Shown piece by piece: positions 12,819 to 23,550 of a stretch of DNA of 64,000 nucleotides. The DNA comes from Zygnema cylindricum (taxonomy: Eukaryota; Streptophyta; Zygnematophyceae; Zygnematales; Zygnemataceae). The stretch is from NCBI GenBank assembly GCA_037447655.1, contig JBBHKE010000556.1, positions 1 to 64,000 on the forward strand, in the 5' to 3' direction. Position 1 is the first letter of the stretch. Every line of letters begins with the position of its first letter. A program made the translations under genes and the position numbers. The notes under the pieces are model-generated. The model made no database searches. It worked only from the letters and a program-made list of their open reading frames with translations, and was not told where the DNA came from.

Positions 12819-13263
12819 CATCGTGAATAGCTTTTAGTGTTAAGAAATTGTTAGTGTAAAGAAAAAAATAGTGTTGTTAACGCTATATTGGGTTTCCTGA
12901 CCTCGAGCCAGTAAAACATTAACTTTAATTAACACATTACACTAATTCGGATACACATTCCCAAGCTGTACCCGCCATATTCAAATCTTAGTGCACTTTC
13001 CCCTGTTGATGCCACTCACTTTCTCCCATTGACACCAATTTTTGGCCCTTTTTTTCTACTTTATAACAAAATTCGAACACTGTTAATACAAACTGACACA
13101 TTTCGTGCACCACACTGTTTAAAATTGTCCAAAAAAGTTTAATTTTACCAAACCAGTATTAACGTAAAGGAAAATAAACTTTTATTACTTCTGTTTTAGG
13201 TTCGAGGGTCAAAATTTAAGGGCGCGGATGTATTGTTATTAACACTATAAGCAATTCATGGTG
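12819..13263. mobile_element. Family A element, 445 bp form (copy 7)
   Basis: The left end is CATCGTGAATAGCTTTTAGTG; the right end is ATAAGCAATTCATGGTG followed by TA. The interior shares TTAACGTAAAGGAAAATAAAC and GGTTCGAGGGTCAAAATTTAAGG with other copies. No coding sequence. Confidence 0.7.
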
Positions 13264-13669
13264 TACCTCTCGGCCACATGATTTATTTAGGTTTGTACCA
13301 CATATGCTTTCTACATGTTGAAAATCGTCAAAGATCGTTCAAGCGTAGAATCTGAATGTAGTTTATGTACGGGTGACCAACATTTACGATTGTACGGGGG
13401 TACTAAAATCTAAGATTTGTACATGTATACTTATCATTGTACGAACTTTGTTGTAATGCTTTAAAGGCCAAATTCCGTTCCACGAAGGTCCATGGGACGG
13501 CAAACGGAGCGTGTGAAGCATAGAGGTACCAATCGTACGGATTTTGACTTTTTTACGAAAATGCGTTTTTTTTTTTTTAGTTTTTGAACTTTTGGTAAAA
13601 CAGATAAAATGTACGAAAAATGTACAGAAATGCACGAGAAATGTAGGGAAATGTACGGAAAGTGGAGTA

Positions 13670-14265
13670 GACCGTGAATCACTATTAAAGCTAAAAAATA
13701 ATTAATGTAAAGAAACAATTAGTGTTAATAGCTCTATCTTGGGTTCAAACGCCTAACGCCAACAAAAATTTAGTGCTAATTTGTACATATAACACTAATT
13801 TGTATATATAACACTAATTTGGATACACATCCCCATATTGTAGCCGCGATAATCGGTGTTCACATATTCGACGCTTGAACATGTGAGACCAAGGTCTTGG
13901 TATTTTCCCTCGTCTTTATGACCGGGAATCAAACTTAGTGCGCTTTTACGTGGCGACGCACTCAATATCTAGTGTCGACGCCTTTATCTGACACTTATTG
14001 TACGTCTGTAAACTTATTATGTACGTGTGTAAACTTACTATGTACGTTTGTAAACTTATTTTGTATGTCCGTAAAAAATAATGGGCAGGTTTAGTAGGGA
14101 CTAACAAATTTCGTACATTACACATTATTTAAAAATGGTCGAAACCAGAGTATTAGCGCTAATTAAATACTACCTATATTAACGTAAAAAACAATAGAGT
14201 TATTAACTACATTTTAGGTTTGAGGCTCAAAATTTGGGGCCGCCTATTTAGCGCGACTCACAGTG
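13670..14265. mobile_element. Family A element, ~600 bp form (copy 8)
   Basis: TA-GACCGTGAATCACTATTAAAG at the left and GCGCGACTCACAGTG-TA at the right. It contains short repeats of ACACTAATTTG and TATGTACG-type units near 13790-14060, and the GGTTTGAGGCTCAAAATTTGGGG segment near the right end that typifies the family. Confidence 0.65.
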
Positions 14266-15102
14266 TACAGAGATAGAGAGATATTTGAAGTGACGTCGAA
14301 ATGGGTTTCGTTTCGATTAATGTAGTAATAATTTTTGATTGAGTGTTTTTCTATTTTGTCTTTTTCTATAAAGTCAAACTCGGTCAATGCATTTTATAAA
14401 TAGTGCATTTTTTCCATGCACATATTCATTATTTTTTTGGCGTTTCATGCGTGCGTTTAAAACGTTTGGTACCTCTATAGTGTGAAGATATCATTTGGTA
14501 AAGATTTTTAGTGGTTGTTGGTGGATTTGCTTTCACCCTGTCCGAAGGCACATGGGCCTACACGTCTTGTAATGTTTTCATTACTTGTCCATCTTGGACT
14601 CCTGTTCATTTTAACAAAAATATCTCTTGCCTACTTAAATTTCAGGTGCAAAAATAGTTGTGAGCAATTTATTGTTCCACGGTTTGAGACTTACAATATT
14701 TAGAAGGCCATCTGACAATAAGTGAACTTTTATTGGTGAAAAAAGGTGATGCTTGGTGTTTTGAGGCGGGCAATCAAAAACTGGTTGAGTGGTTGGATAG
14801 ACCAATTGCGTCACTAACATGGAAAAGAAAAACAATGGACGATCAATGTTTACGCCCAGAAGCTTGGAGAGTCTCTATACAATTTCGGAGAGCATGTTCT
14901 TTATAAAATAAAAAAGAACAATACGGAATGGTACGAATAAGTACAACATCGAAAAAGCAACCCCACTTTCTCGATGATGGAGGTTCTCCCGAATGAGACA
15001 TATATACGTACGCTATTCATGGCGTCATTGACCAGAAATTGAATTTATCTTACGGTAAATCGTACAGATTTCTGTATGATTACTTTGGTTACGGGCCAGT
15101 AA
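14266..15102. other. Intergenic, transposon debris
   Basis: No gene seen. Around 14518-14560 is a second copy of the GGTGGATT...CCCTGTCCGAAGGCACATGGG segment found at 12362. The stretch ends with the TAA target duplication (15100-15102) of the next element. Confidence 0.4.
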
Positions 15103-15336
15103 GGGGGTGTCCCCATATATTAAACTATCGACTTTTTCCTGTCGTTTTCCCCCAAAATTCAGTCCCCAACGAGAAAAACTTTAGCCGTGCGAAAAAATCA
15201 CTTTTACCACAATACATGAACGTCAATTTGATAATTCAAATGTACTCCATGCTTGTCGTCATGTGAACGCATTTTGGCGTTTTCCTCTTTTCGACCCCTT
15301 GGCAAGAGAATCCAACCCATAAAAAAAGTTCATAAA

Positions 15337-15358
15337 AAATCACCTCGCGAGGTGATTT
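15337..15358. repeat. Perfect 22 bp palindrome in family B element
   Basis: A perfect palindrome centred on CACCTCGCGAGGTG, about 234 bp from the element end. A close match sits about 236 bp from the corresponding end of the copy at 59581-60486. Confidence 0.85.
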
Positions 15359-15892
15359 CAGTTAAAGTATCGCCCAAACAACGAATGACAAATGATCCAC
15401 GCACGCGCCACAAGAGTGGAAAAAATTTAGGACGAGGGAGAGCACTCGCTATTTTTCTCCCTACCCGTCACGCGCACGTACGGAAACAAAATTGCAGGGG
15501 TCTCGGACCTCCACTTTCATTCGTGGGTCCTTTGCATAATTTTACGCCGTCGTCGCCTCTCCCCTCTCCCTCTCACACTATCGCTTTCATCTCACACTTT
15601 TTAGAGTGAGACACAACAATTATGATATGAAATGAAAGATCTTTGAAAAATAATTCTTTTGACTACCTTTATGTGTATTTTATGGTAAGTCGAGTGAGAA
15701 AAGTCTAAAAAACGAAATCAGGAAACCATGGCGGAAAGTTCTTGAATTAGGGACGTCGACGTCGTCACAAGTGAGCATGACGTCACAATGTCACAAAACC
15801 CCGAACATCTCCAATGTCACAAAAAACTAGACGTTTACAGTCGTCGCTGTTTTTTTTGTAAATGTCGCTAATCGTCGTCAGTTTGGTAGTGC

Positions 15893-16604
15893 CACTGTGT
15901 TGGGTACCGGGCAATTTCATATCGCGATAATCTCGATATTCGATATATCGAATATCGATCGGGAAGAATCCTCGATATATCGTATCGAGACCAACATAAA
16001 TTATCGCGATATATATCGCGATATATAGTATTATATAAATTTAATATTTTATATAATATTTTATTTTAGCGATAAAGACAAATTGTCTGATACGCGACGT
16101 ACGACGTGATTTGCGTTCCGTGACTTAAAGGTAGACGCCGCAAAATATAACCGACAAACCGACCATTTTCGTATGGAAATCCGTACTTGCGTATTACGTA
16201 CGTGTACTTCACAAGTGTACCGCGTTAATGTACCTCAGAGATCTCCTACACTCTGCTGACTTTCAAGAAAAAACCGTACTTCTTTTCGGCAAAGATTTTA
16301 CGGTCACCTTGTCTGAAGGCACGTGACTTTGGACACCTGCGAAAATTTTCATTTTTTTTTTTTAAATGCCTCGATATATTGACGATACGATATATCGGCG
16401 ATATATTGACGATACGATATATCGGCGATATATTGACGATACGATATATCGGCGATATATTGACGATACGATATATCGGCGATATATTGGAGATATATCG
16501 CGAAATTTTGAATTTCGATATATCGAAGTGATGTATCGATTATCGGGTACTTGAAATTCGATATATATCGAATATCGGCAAACGGTCCTCGATACCCAAC
16601 ACTA
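15893..16604 (+). mobile_element. hAT-like non-autonomous element, family C (copy 1)
   Basis: The termini read CACTGTGTTGGGTACCG and the reverse complement of TAGTGTTGGGTATCG. The target duplication is 8 bp: GGTAGTGC at 15885-15892 and GGTA|GTGG to the right, split by the large element (16605-16608 plus 26379-26382), 7 of 8 matching. An 8 bp duplication and TAGTGTTGGG-like ends fit the hAT superfamily. The interior is full of TCGATATATCGA-type palindromes and a 27 bp minisatellite. No transposase. Confidence 0.8.
16377..16490. repeat. 27 bp minisatellite inside the hAT-like element
   Basis: About four head-to-tail copies of a 27 bp unit built from GATATATTGACGATACGAT and ATATCGGC. Because 27 is a multiple of 3 the array is open in one frame, giving a repetitive nine-residue peptide that is an artefact, not a gene. 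The copy at 53364 has only one to two units. Confidence 0.9.
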
Positions 16605-17797
16605 GGTACACCGCCAATCGTTATTAGGGTGTAAGTTTTTTTAGCGTATAAGAAAATTTACCGTGGTGTACGCTATTTAAGAATTTGAAAATTTTGGAAA
16701 AAATCATACATTCTAATTGTTTGGTTATGGTAATTTGGATCCCTGAAAAAAAAAATGTAGGTCGCAAACATGTTTACACTAATAAAAGTAGTCGTACAAT
16801 TTAAATCAGATCATACGCCGTCACGTAACACTGTAAATCATTCCAACGTACATGTCAAAATATTTCATCGCAGTTAGGCGTCATGTATTCGCCGTTAGGT
16901 ATACAAATTTGATAAAGTTTTACGGAGTGTAATTTCTACGCGTGTATCGATTACGCAACGCTTGTTGTTTCAACGGTTGGTCGCTTTTCCGTTTTACGTC
17001 GACAATGTACGGTAAAAAGGGTTCTTTACTCTAATACTGTCGCGACGTCTGTTTAATTAGCGTGAATTCATGCTAAAATGTGTGTTAATTCTAAAATGGA
17101 TGCATTTCCGTCTGTCTCCCTAACTTGTAACCGGTATTAGCGTTAATGTAATGACGTAATAGAGTATAATCATATTCTAAATTGGTCCCAACTGTACAAT
17201 TTCACCAACCACCTCGTCTCAAGCGTTTCGAGATTGGTCGCCCAAATTTACACGTGGACAATTTTATATCCACGCAAACATTACGGCTCCAACATGACAT
17301 TACACCAACCGCCTATCATACCCGTCGCCATTCGAAAGCTGATCCGTAGGTACGACAAGAAGCAGGCGGTTACCATGGCTCTTTCATGAAAATCGTCGGT
17401 CGCTTATCACGTGCATACCCCCTCTCAAAATTGACGAAAATTTTGAAACTTTCCCGCCTTCTTTGTGTCATCTAAAATATTCGGACCGCATGCAAAGTTA
17501 AAATTTAAATTTTGACGCCCGAAGGTAAGGAGAATGGTTTCCCTCTCTTTTTCCCACGATTGGGTTTTTTATTTGGTATATATACCTGGCGTTTGGTCCA
17601 ATATTGACACTGTCTTTCCGCATCCTTCCGTTACCTTTCACGTTTGCTTTTCTATTATTTGCTTTGTATCATCATTTGGACAAGAAGGCAGATTTATTAT
17701 TTGTAATATGTGGCCGATTACTTCCCATATTACCACATTTTTTGTGGCGAAAAACACCGCTACGGCGGGTTTATTACCACCACTAACTGAAGAGGAC

Positions 17798-18085
17798 ATG
17801 GAATGTACTAAAACTCAAGGACAAGACCCACCGAACGAAGGAAGGGGATCACCTAACGTGGACCCCCCCGTGGAAGGCGTTGTGACCGGAAATTTGGACC
17901 CACCATGTGATAAATACGGGAACGTCCGGGTGTCGACCCGAAAAGTTCAGCAAGTGTGAACAAAGGTTACTCGACTGCGGGTAATCAATTGGATGATCGT
18001 CGATTGTCACGCGAATGGAAAGGAACTGCTCGTCCCGAGGACTGTGAAGATGTTTCCGCAACATTTTTCGGGGGGTATCGTACAA
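17798..18085 (+). pseudogene. Frameshifted coding remnant in the large transposon
   Basis: A hydrophilic, Pro/Asp-rich frame from the ATG at 17798 runs to a TGA after KVQQV near 17957. The next sensible frame resumes at NKGYSTAGNQLDDRRLSREW and continues through GTARPEDCEDVSATFFGG to a good splice donor (A|GTAAGT) at 18086. Joining them needs a 2 nt shift, so this is a broken exon, or two exons whose junction I cannot see. I do not recognise the family. Its place 5' of the acidic repeat ORF, on the same strand, suggests a third protein, or a 5' exon of the same gene, of the element. Confidence 0.45.
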
Positions 18086-18236
18086 GTAAGTGTTTTTTCT
18101 ATAATCTTTACCTTTATGTAGCAACCCTCAGTTGCTTAATTTGTTTGTCGCTGTTTCCCATTGTTTGTAATTTAATTTTACAACGTCGTCCAATTGCGCT
18201 TTTATGCGTGTAAGAACGTATGTACCAGCGACGACA

Positions 18237-18332
18237 TAGTGTCGTCGCCGGTATGCGAAAATTTAAGTGTACTGCATCCGAGATTCTGCGAATGTTGGAG
18301 AAATCGAAAAGCGACGACAATGCGTCGTCGCT
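18237..18332. repeat. Two 23-nt palindromic modules (left cluster)
   Basis: Modules at 18237-18259 and 18310-18332: AGCGACGAC, five variable bases, then GTCGTCGCY. The arms are 9 nt and the spacer 5 nt in both. A further module with CCAC/GTGG arms lies at 18697-18719 inside the next open frame. Confidence 0.85.
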
Positions 18333-18671
18333 TTAACGTTGGAAATTTCTAATAGAAACGTCGTCCGGTTAATATTGTAATGTCTAACGACGTAATGTTG
18401 CATACGCGACCACGTCCAATATTGAATCCGCGTGGTAAATGAAACGTGGAATTATTATCGTCGCCCCATCGTTGGAATTTTCAAACACATCGGATAGGGT
18501 TTGAAGTAATTTCGTGCATGGCCATTCGTAATGAAAGTATCCCCCGCACGAAATAGTTTATTTTTACGTAATAAAAGTAGGGTTTTACGTCTGTACAGTT
18601 TACTGCACCCTCCACTCTTCATAGTCGCGTCTTCTTCACCTCATTGTTACACGCTAATTTTAAGCTTAGCT

Positions 18672-20576
18672 ATGAAGGGTGGCAACAGGAAAATTAAGCG
18701 ACCACGTACTGTGGTCGCTCAACGTCGTCGCTATCCTCCCCTTATTACAGCGACCGCGGAAGAGTTGGTAAGGCAACAGGAGGCAGCAATCCTGTTAGCC
18801 ATTGGATGGGAAGGAAGAGAAAGGGAAGGAGGAGAAAGGGAAGGGAACGAAAGGGAGGCATTTGTAGAGGTGAGTAGGGTGGAAGAGGTAAACGATGAGG
18901 GGGGAAAGGGAGAAAAGGCGACGGTTGAGGAGGGGGAGAAGGAAGGAGAGGTGGGGGAAGCATTAGAGAAGAGGAAAAGAAGGGTAAGAAGGAAATGTAG
19001 GGTTTTTGATGAGAGGGAGGAGGAGGAAAAAAACGAGGTGGGGGGGGGGGGGGGGGAACCCATTGACTGCGGAGGGGTGGGGGGAGGCGGTTTTTTCTGA
19101 GGTAGGATGGGAAAAAGCGGCGACAGTTGAGGAGGGGGAGGGTAGTAAAACGGGGGGAGGAGTAGCGAGGAGTAAAAGGCTAAACAGGAAAATTAGGGTT
19201 TCTGGTGGGAGGGGGGAGGAGGAATTTGGTGAGGCGGGAGGGGACACGGCACCAGGTGTGGAAGGGAGCGAAAAAGGGGCGATGGTTGAGGAAGGGGAGG
19301 GAACTGAGACAGGTGGAGGAGTAGAGAGGAGGAGTACGAGGATGACAAAAAATGTAAGGTATCTGATGATAGGGGGAGGGAGGAAATAGGTGAGGCGGGA
19401 GGGGATGATAGGGGGAGGGAGGAAATAGGTGAGGCGGGAGGAGAGCAGGCGTTAAATGAAGAAGGAATGGGAAAAGGGGCGATGGTTGAGGAAGGGGAGC
19501 GAAGTGAGGCGGTGGGAAGAGTTGAGAGGAAGAAGATAATTAAAAGGAAAGAGTCGATTTTTCATGAGCGGGAGGATGGGGGAGGGAGTGAGGCACAGAA
19601 AAGGTTAGAGAGGAGGAGGGAAATAAAACTGGGAAAGCGGAAAGTTAGTCAATGGAGTGATGAAGATTACGTCCCCTCCACTTCTTGTAGCGATGAGAGC
19701 ATTGTGGATGGGGAGGAACCGCCGGTTGAGGATCTAGCCCCCGAGGAAGAACATCCCACGGATATTCGGGTATGGAAGGATGTGGATGAGCCCGCCACCG
19801 AGGACGAGCAAAGTCCGGATAGCGAGGGACGACAACAAGAGGATGAATACGCGGATGATGACGACGTGTTTGAGGTGCCTCCATCACCAAATAGGGAGAG
19901 AGGCGTTGTGTTGGGAAATCCGGGTCCTCAAGCTCCCTACCGAGTTGAGGATCCTGGTTGGTTTTTTCCTCCTCCCACGGGAGAGGAGGACATCGACAGT
20001 TTTGTGCCTCGGGTCGAGCACTTCATTCCGGTTGCCGAATGGCCTGAACATTGGAGGTATGGTGAACCTCGCTCCCTAAACCCAAGGGAAAATCTGCGAC
20101 CGGAGATTCTAGACATCCCCCCAGATGTTCCCGCTAATCCGACGTGGCTCTTCATCAACGGTGACGACCGAGGCTCGACGTTCGCCCACATACGGCAATT
20201 CGATTCGGCGGATCCACGTCATTCATGGATTGTCCATGATGACCGCGGGTATCGCGTGAATGTTCCCCACCTATTGCGGCTTTACCATCTGTGGGACCCT
20301 CGTCTATACACCGTCCTAAAGTATTGTCGAAGAACTCCAAAGGTAATAGCTTTGCGCAAGGCTCGTACCGCGGTTCTACATAAGTTCCGAAATGTTCGTG
20401 TGAGGCGAGCCCGTTTATGCGAAATTCCACGGGTTCGGCGTCCGATGACCCCACCTCCACCACCGACAGAAGAGGAATGGCGACGAACAATTGAGGCACT
20501 CACTGACCAATTGGCCGCCCATCAAGAACAAATAGCGATGCTCACTCGGGAGTTGTCTCAAAAAAAATTGCAGTAA
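18672..20576 (+). pseudogene. Acidic tandem-repeat protein with coiled-coil tail (transposon accessory ORF, frameshifted)
   Basis: Starts at the ATG at 18672 (MKGGNRKIKRPRTVV). The frame is lost in a long G run (about 19039-19057), continues in the next frame, and returns to the first near 19340-19365, so this copy is broken twice. The first half holds about four degenerate repeats of the pattern KxAxVEEGE...GxxxxR(K/R)...RKxR followed by acidic residues. The second half (about 19640 on) is Asp/Glu/Pro-rich, then has a more globular segment (PTWLFINGDDRGSTFAHIRQ; HLLRLYHLWDPRLY) and an Arg-rich stretch. A C-terminal coiled coil reads IEALTDQLAAHQEQIAMLTR. Stop TAA at 20574-20576, a GTATGT donor-like site just after. 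No family recognised; it may be a DNA-binding or chromatin-contacting partner of the transposase (inference). Confidence 0.5.
19365..19442. repeat. 39 bp perfect tandem duplication in the acidic ORF
   Basis: A 39 bp G/A-rich unit starting GATGATAGGGGGAGGGAGG occurs twice head to tail. It is 13 codons long, so the duplication keeps frame; it adds one peptide repeat (DDRGREEIGEAGG). Confidence 0.9.
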
Positions 20577-20719
20577 TCGGTATGTATGTTACTTGCTAAT
20601 TAATTAGAATTTCTTTTCTCACTTCTCTTGTCGTCGCTAACCCACATACTCACAATGTTTTTTTTTTTTAATTAGTCGGGCAAGTTCAATATACCGATGA
20701 CAGAGGTTCATCCGTAAGC

Positions 20720-20742
20720 AGCGACGAATTCCAGTCGTCGGT
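20720..20742. repeat. 23-nt palindromic module, diverged copy
   Basis: AGCGACGAA-TTCCA-GTCGTCGGT: same 9-5-9 layout as the other modules, with one change in each arm. It lies 67 bp before the 89 bp palindrome. Confidence 0.7.
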
Positions 20743-20805
20743 GAACCATGAATCTTAGGGTAGTCGAGTTTTATGCCATTCAACCACAGTAGATGGTCGT
20801 AATGG

Positions 20806-20894
20806 AATTAGCGACGACAGGTTGTCGTCGCCTAATTCAGCGACGACAGATTGTCGTCGCTGAATTAGGCGACGACAACCTGTCGTCGCTAATT
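20806..20894. repeat. 89 bp near-perfect palindrome of three fused 23-nt modules
   Basis: Arms of 43 nt (20806-20848 and 20852-20894) surround a 3 nt centre. It contains modules at 20810-20832, 20839-20861 and 20868-20890, separated by TAATTC and GAATTA, so the spacers are palindromic too. It sits between the acidic ORF and the transposase exon, where it could be a cruciform, a binding array, or an RNA hairpin if it is intronic. Confidence 0.9.
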
Positions 20895-20978
20895 AAGCGA
20901 AGACGAGACTAAATGAGTTAAACATCTTCATAGGAATTCAGTCACTAATTTTTTTTTGCTTCATTAATCCAATCGCAG

Positions 20979-22790
20979 AGTACCAGAAAGCGAGACCGTG
21001 GTGGGTAGAACGGGTGGCGCTACTCAAAGGGATAAGGGAGACTACTCTCACCTTATCTTCCGCAGGATTTGGAAAGAGGAGTGTGGCAGTAACGAAGGCG
21101 TTACCGGGAAGGGGAAGGAAAGAGTTACCATGGGTTGTCAAGGTTCACGAGGAACTAGTGGACGAATTTTTCCGATTCCAAAAGGCGGGTTTGAAAATGT
21201 CTACTATCATTGTGGGAAAAATGGCAAATCACATCATCGCCGAAATGAAGAAAGAGGGTGCGCCTGAATTTTCCGACGAGAATTGTGAAGAGATCAAGCC
21301 AAAAATCAGTCGGCGTTAGATTCAACGCTTTTTTGAGAAGCATAGTATCGTCGCCCGAGCTCAAAAGGGGAAACTACAACTAAGTCCGGAGAAGGAGGAG
21401 TACATTGAAAGATCCGTGGCATATCAAATGGGCGTACTAAAAAGGGGATTCCAATCGGGTATGCTTCGTATTTCCATTCCATTTATTGCCTCTTGACATA
21501 ATAAGTTTTGTATTTTGTTTCCCCTTTCATTGAACTTACTTGTGTTTTGTTTTCTATTGCGTTCATCTATTTTGTTGGTGGATTATAGGTCTCTTTAACG
21601 AGGATTTGGTGGAGAACATGGACGAGACGCATTTGATTGTAAACATGGACAACAAAAAGACTTTAGGCTTTCGCGGCGACGAGGTTGTTAGATACGCGGA
21701 CGTTGCGGGTGGCGGAGAGTCCATGACATTGATGGTACAACTCACAGGGGGGGGTGAACGCCCGAATAGAGGCTCCAATGTTGATATTAACCAACCGCGC
21801 TCGTAATTACCCGATAAAGGGCCTTCCCGACGATGTACCGGGTAAGTTTCATTAAATTTTAAATCCTTCGATTTATGTTCATCTCCCTTATAAATCACCA
21901 ATCTTTACGCATTACTCTATATGAATATATGTTTTGCCCTTTCTTATTGGTTCTTAATGCTCCCTCCTCGTCCTTTTCCTCGTCATTTAATATTTCTACC
22001 TCTTCCCTCCCTTTCCCTCCTTCATTAAATCCCCCTAACGTAATTCACCCCTTCTCCCTTTCCTTTGTTTTTTCTTTTAGTAGGAGTTTGCTACCGAACC
22101 GGCCCCAAAGGATGGAATGATAAAACCGTATTCCCGCAATGGATAGAAGAGCCGAGGTCTTATCAAAGAGACCGCGAAGGGCGTGAAAAAATAATATTCC
22201 TCGACAATTGTGGCGGTCACAACAATTCCGAGGAGTTGAACCGAGTCTTACTCGCCAAGAGGACTATTCTACACTTCTTCCCTCCTTGTGCGACTCACCT
22301 CGTGCAACCTGCCGACTCCTTCGTCATTTCCAAAATTAAGGAGGTATGGTCGCGGAAATGGGAGGATTGGAAAATGAACGGGATCGAGAAGCATGCGTGG
22401 TCCCATCCGAGTGGCAAGGGTTGGTCCGGGAAGCTACTCGGGCCCGGGAAGGCTTTTTTCCTTACGCTGGCTCGCGATTCAATTCGTGAAGTGAACGCAA
22501 TGAAGGATAAGAATGGGATGGGTTACGCACGCAAAGCTATGATTCAGTGCGGATTGTCATTAAAGGACGGGAAATGGGAGGAGAGCATGCTCACGCAGGA
22601 TTTACAAATTATCATCATGAAATGGCGGTGCCATTTCGAAGGCGATGAGGTGCCAATTCCCTCTATAGTGGCACGAGATTTTGTCCGAGGCATTCAAGAT
22701 GCCGACACTCGGGAGGATGAGGTTCCCGATGACACGGACGCTGAATGGGAGACCGAAGATTTTGAGTCGTTTCATAGAGAAGTGGTGTAG
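20979..22790 (+). pseudogene. pogo-type DDE transposase remnant
   Basis: Three exons fit: 20979-21458, 21589-21841 and 22084-22790, with GT-AG introns and joining frames. A good acceptor at 20976-20978 implies an earlier exon. The N-terminal part has a helix-turn-helix-like region (PEKEEYIERSVAYQMGVLKR). The catalytic core shows D1 in ENMDETHLIVNMD, D2 in IIFLDNCGGHNN and D3 in QPADSFVISKIKEVW, the layout of DDE_1 (pogo/Tigger) transposases. This copy has two lesions: an in-frame TAG at 21317-21319 and an eight-G run at 21747-21754 that shifts frame by one. After the shift the frame is sensible (ARIEAPMLILTNRARNYPIK) to the intron. It probably acts on the element's own TA-flanked ends. Lesions could also be assembly errors in the G run, but not the TAG. 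Confidence 0.8.
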
Positions 22791-23268
22791 TGTGTGAAGA
22801 GAGGACAAGCTTTATCATAAAATTATAAAAGTAGTGTTTAGTGTTGATTTGTTATAGTTTTTTATTAGTAGTTTTGGATGGTTAGTGTGGTAATGGTATT
22901 TAACGTTTATAAAATAATGTTGGGAAAAATGTATCATTGATGATTTCAATATAATCGTATCCTTACCGGTGTTCCATTTTGAAGTTTGAGGCTGTTTATG
23001 ATGTATGGAGAAAGACTTCGATGACTTAACGTTTGTCAAACTTTGTCGAATAAATTGTACCCTTTATGTTTTGGATATAATCTTGTCATTCTTTGTTTTT
23101 CGTTTTGAAGTTTGTTACTGACAATGATGTATGGAAAAAGAAATTGATGACATTAGTTATTACACATGTATTCAATGTGTTTACGGCTTCGTCGATTATA
23201 GGTAATATTCCCGAGATGGCGACCAATACAGTCCTTTACTACCTTTTTTTCGGCATTCAAACAGTTGT
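22791..23268. other. Transposon 3' non-coding part
   Basis: AT-rich sequence between the transposase stop and the right-hand module cluster. Two loosely similar segments recur here (GAAGTTTG...GATGTATGGA near 22980 and 23104; TGTTTACGGCTTCGT near 23178 and TGTTTATGACTTCGT near 23325), suggesting an internal duplication. Confidence 0.45.
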
Positions 23269-23550
23269 AGCGACGACACATTCTCATCGCTGAAGTGCAC
23301 AAATTCGGCACAGATGTTTGCAATGTGTTTATGACTTCGTTGGTTACATGTGAAATTCTAGGGATGGCGAAAAAAACAGTCCATTATTACGTCAGTCCCG
23401 GCTTAACCCATTTTTAGCGACCACAATGTGTCGTCGCTGAGGTGTAGAAAATCGACACGAGAATCCAGCGACGAGAATGTCTCGTCGCTGAATGGTAATT
23501 TTGATGGTAAACAAAATTCTAACATTCAGTGATGAAAATATATCGTGGCT
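23269..23550. repeat. Four 23-nt palindromic modules (right cluster)
   Basis: Modules at 23269-23291, 23416-23438, 23467-23489 and 23528-23550, all exactly 23 nt in the 9-5-9 layout. Some have paired changes in both arms (GACGAG...CTCGTC), which would keep the stem paired; the last is the most degenerate. Confidence 0.8.

Noticed and set aside
16366-16554. Open frame with a perfectly repeated YIDDTIYRR peptide
   Set aside because: It is the 27 bp minisatellite of a non-coding hAT-like element; it stays open only because 27 is a multiple of 3.
18731-19247. Long Pro/Ser-rich minus-strand frames
   Set aside because: They are the antisense of the Glu/Gly-rich repeat ORF; composition is explained by the plus-strand reading.
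21317-21319. In-frame TAG in the transposase as a recoded codon
   Set aside because: A nearby frameshift also disrupts the gene, so simple decay is the better explanation.
23269-23550. Regularly repeated palindromes as a CRISPR-like array
   Set aside because: Spacing between modules is irregular, arms vary and the context is a eukaryotic transposon.
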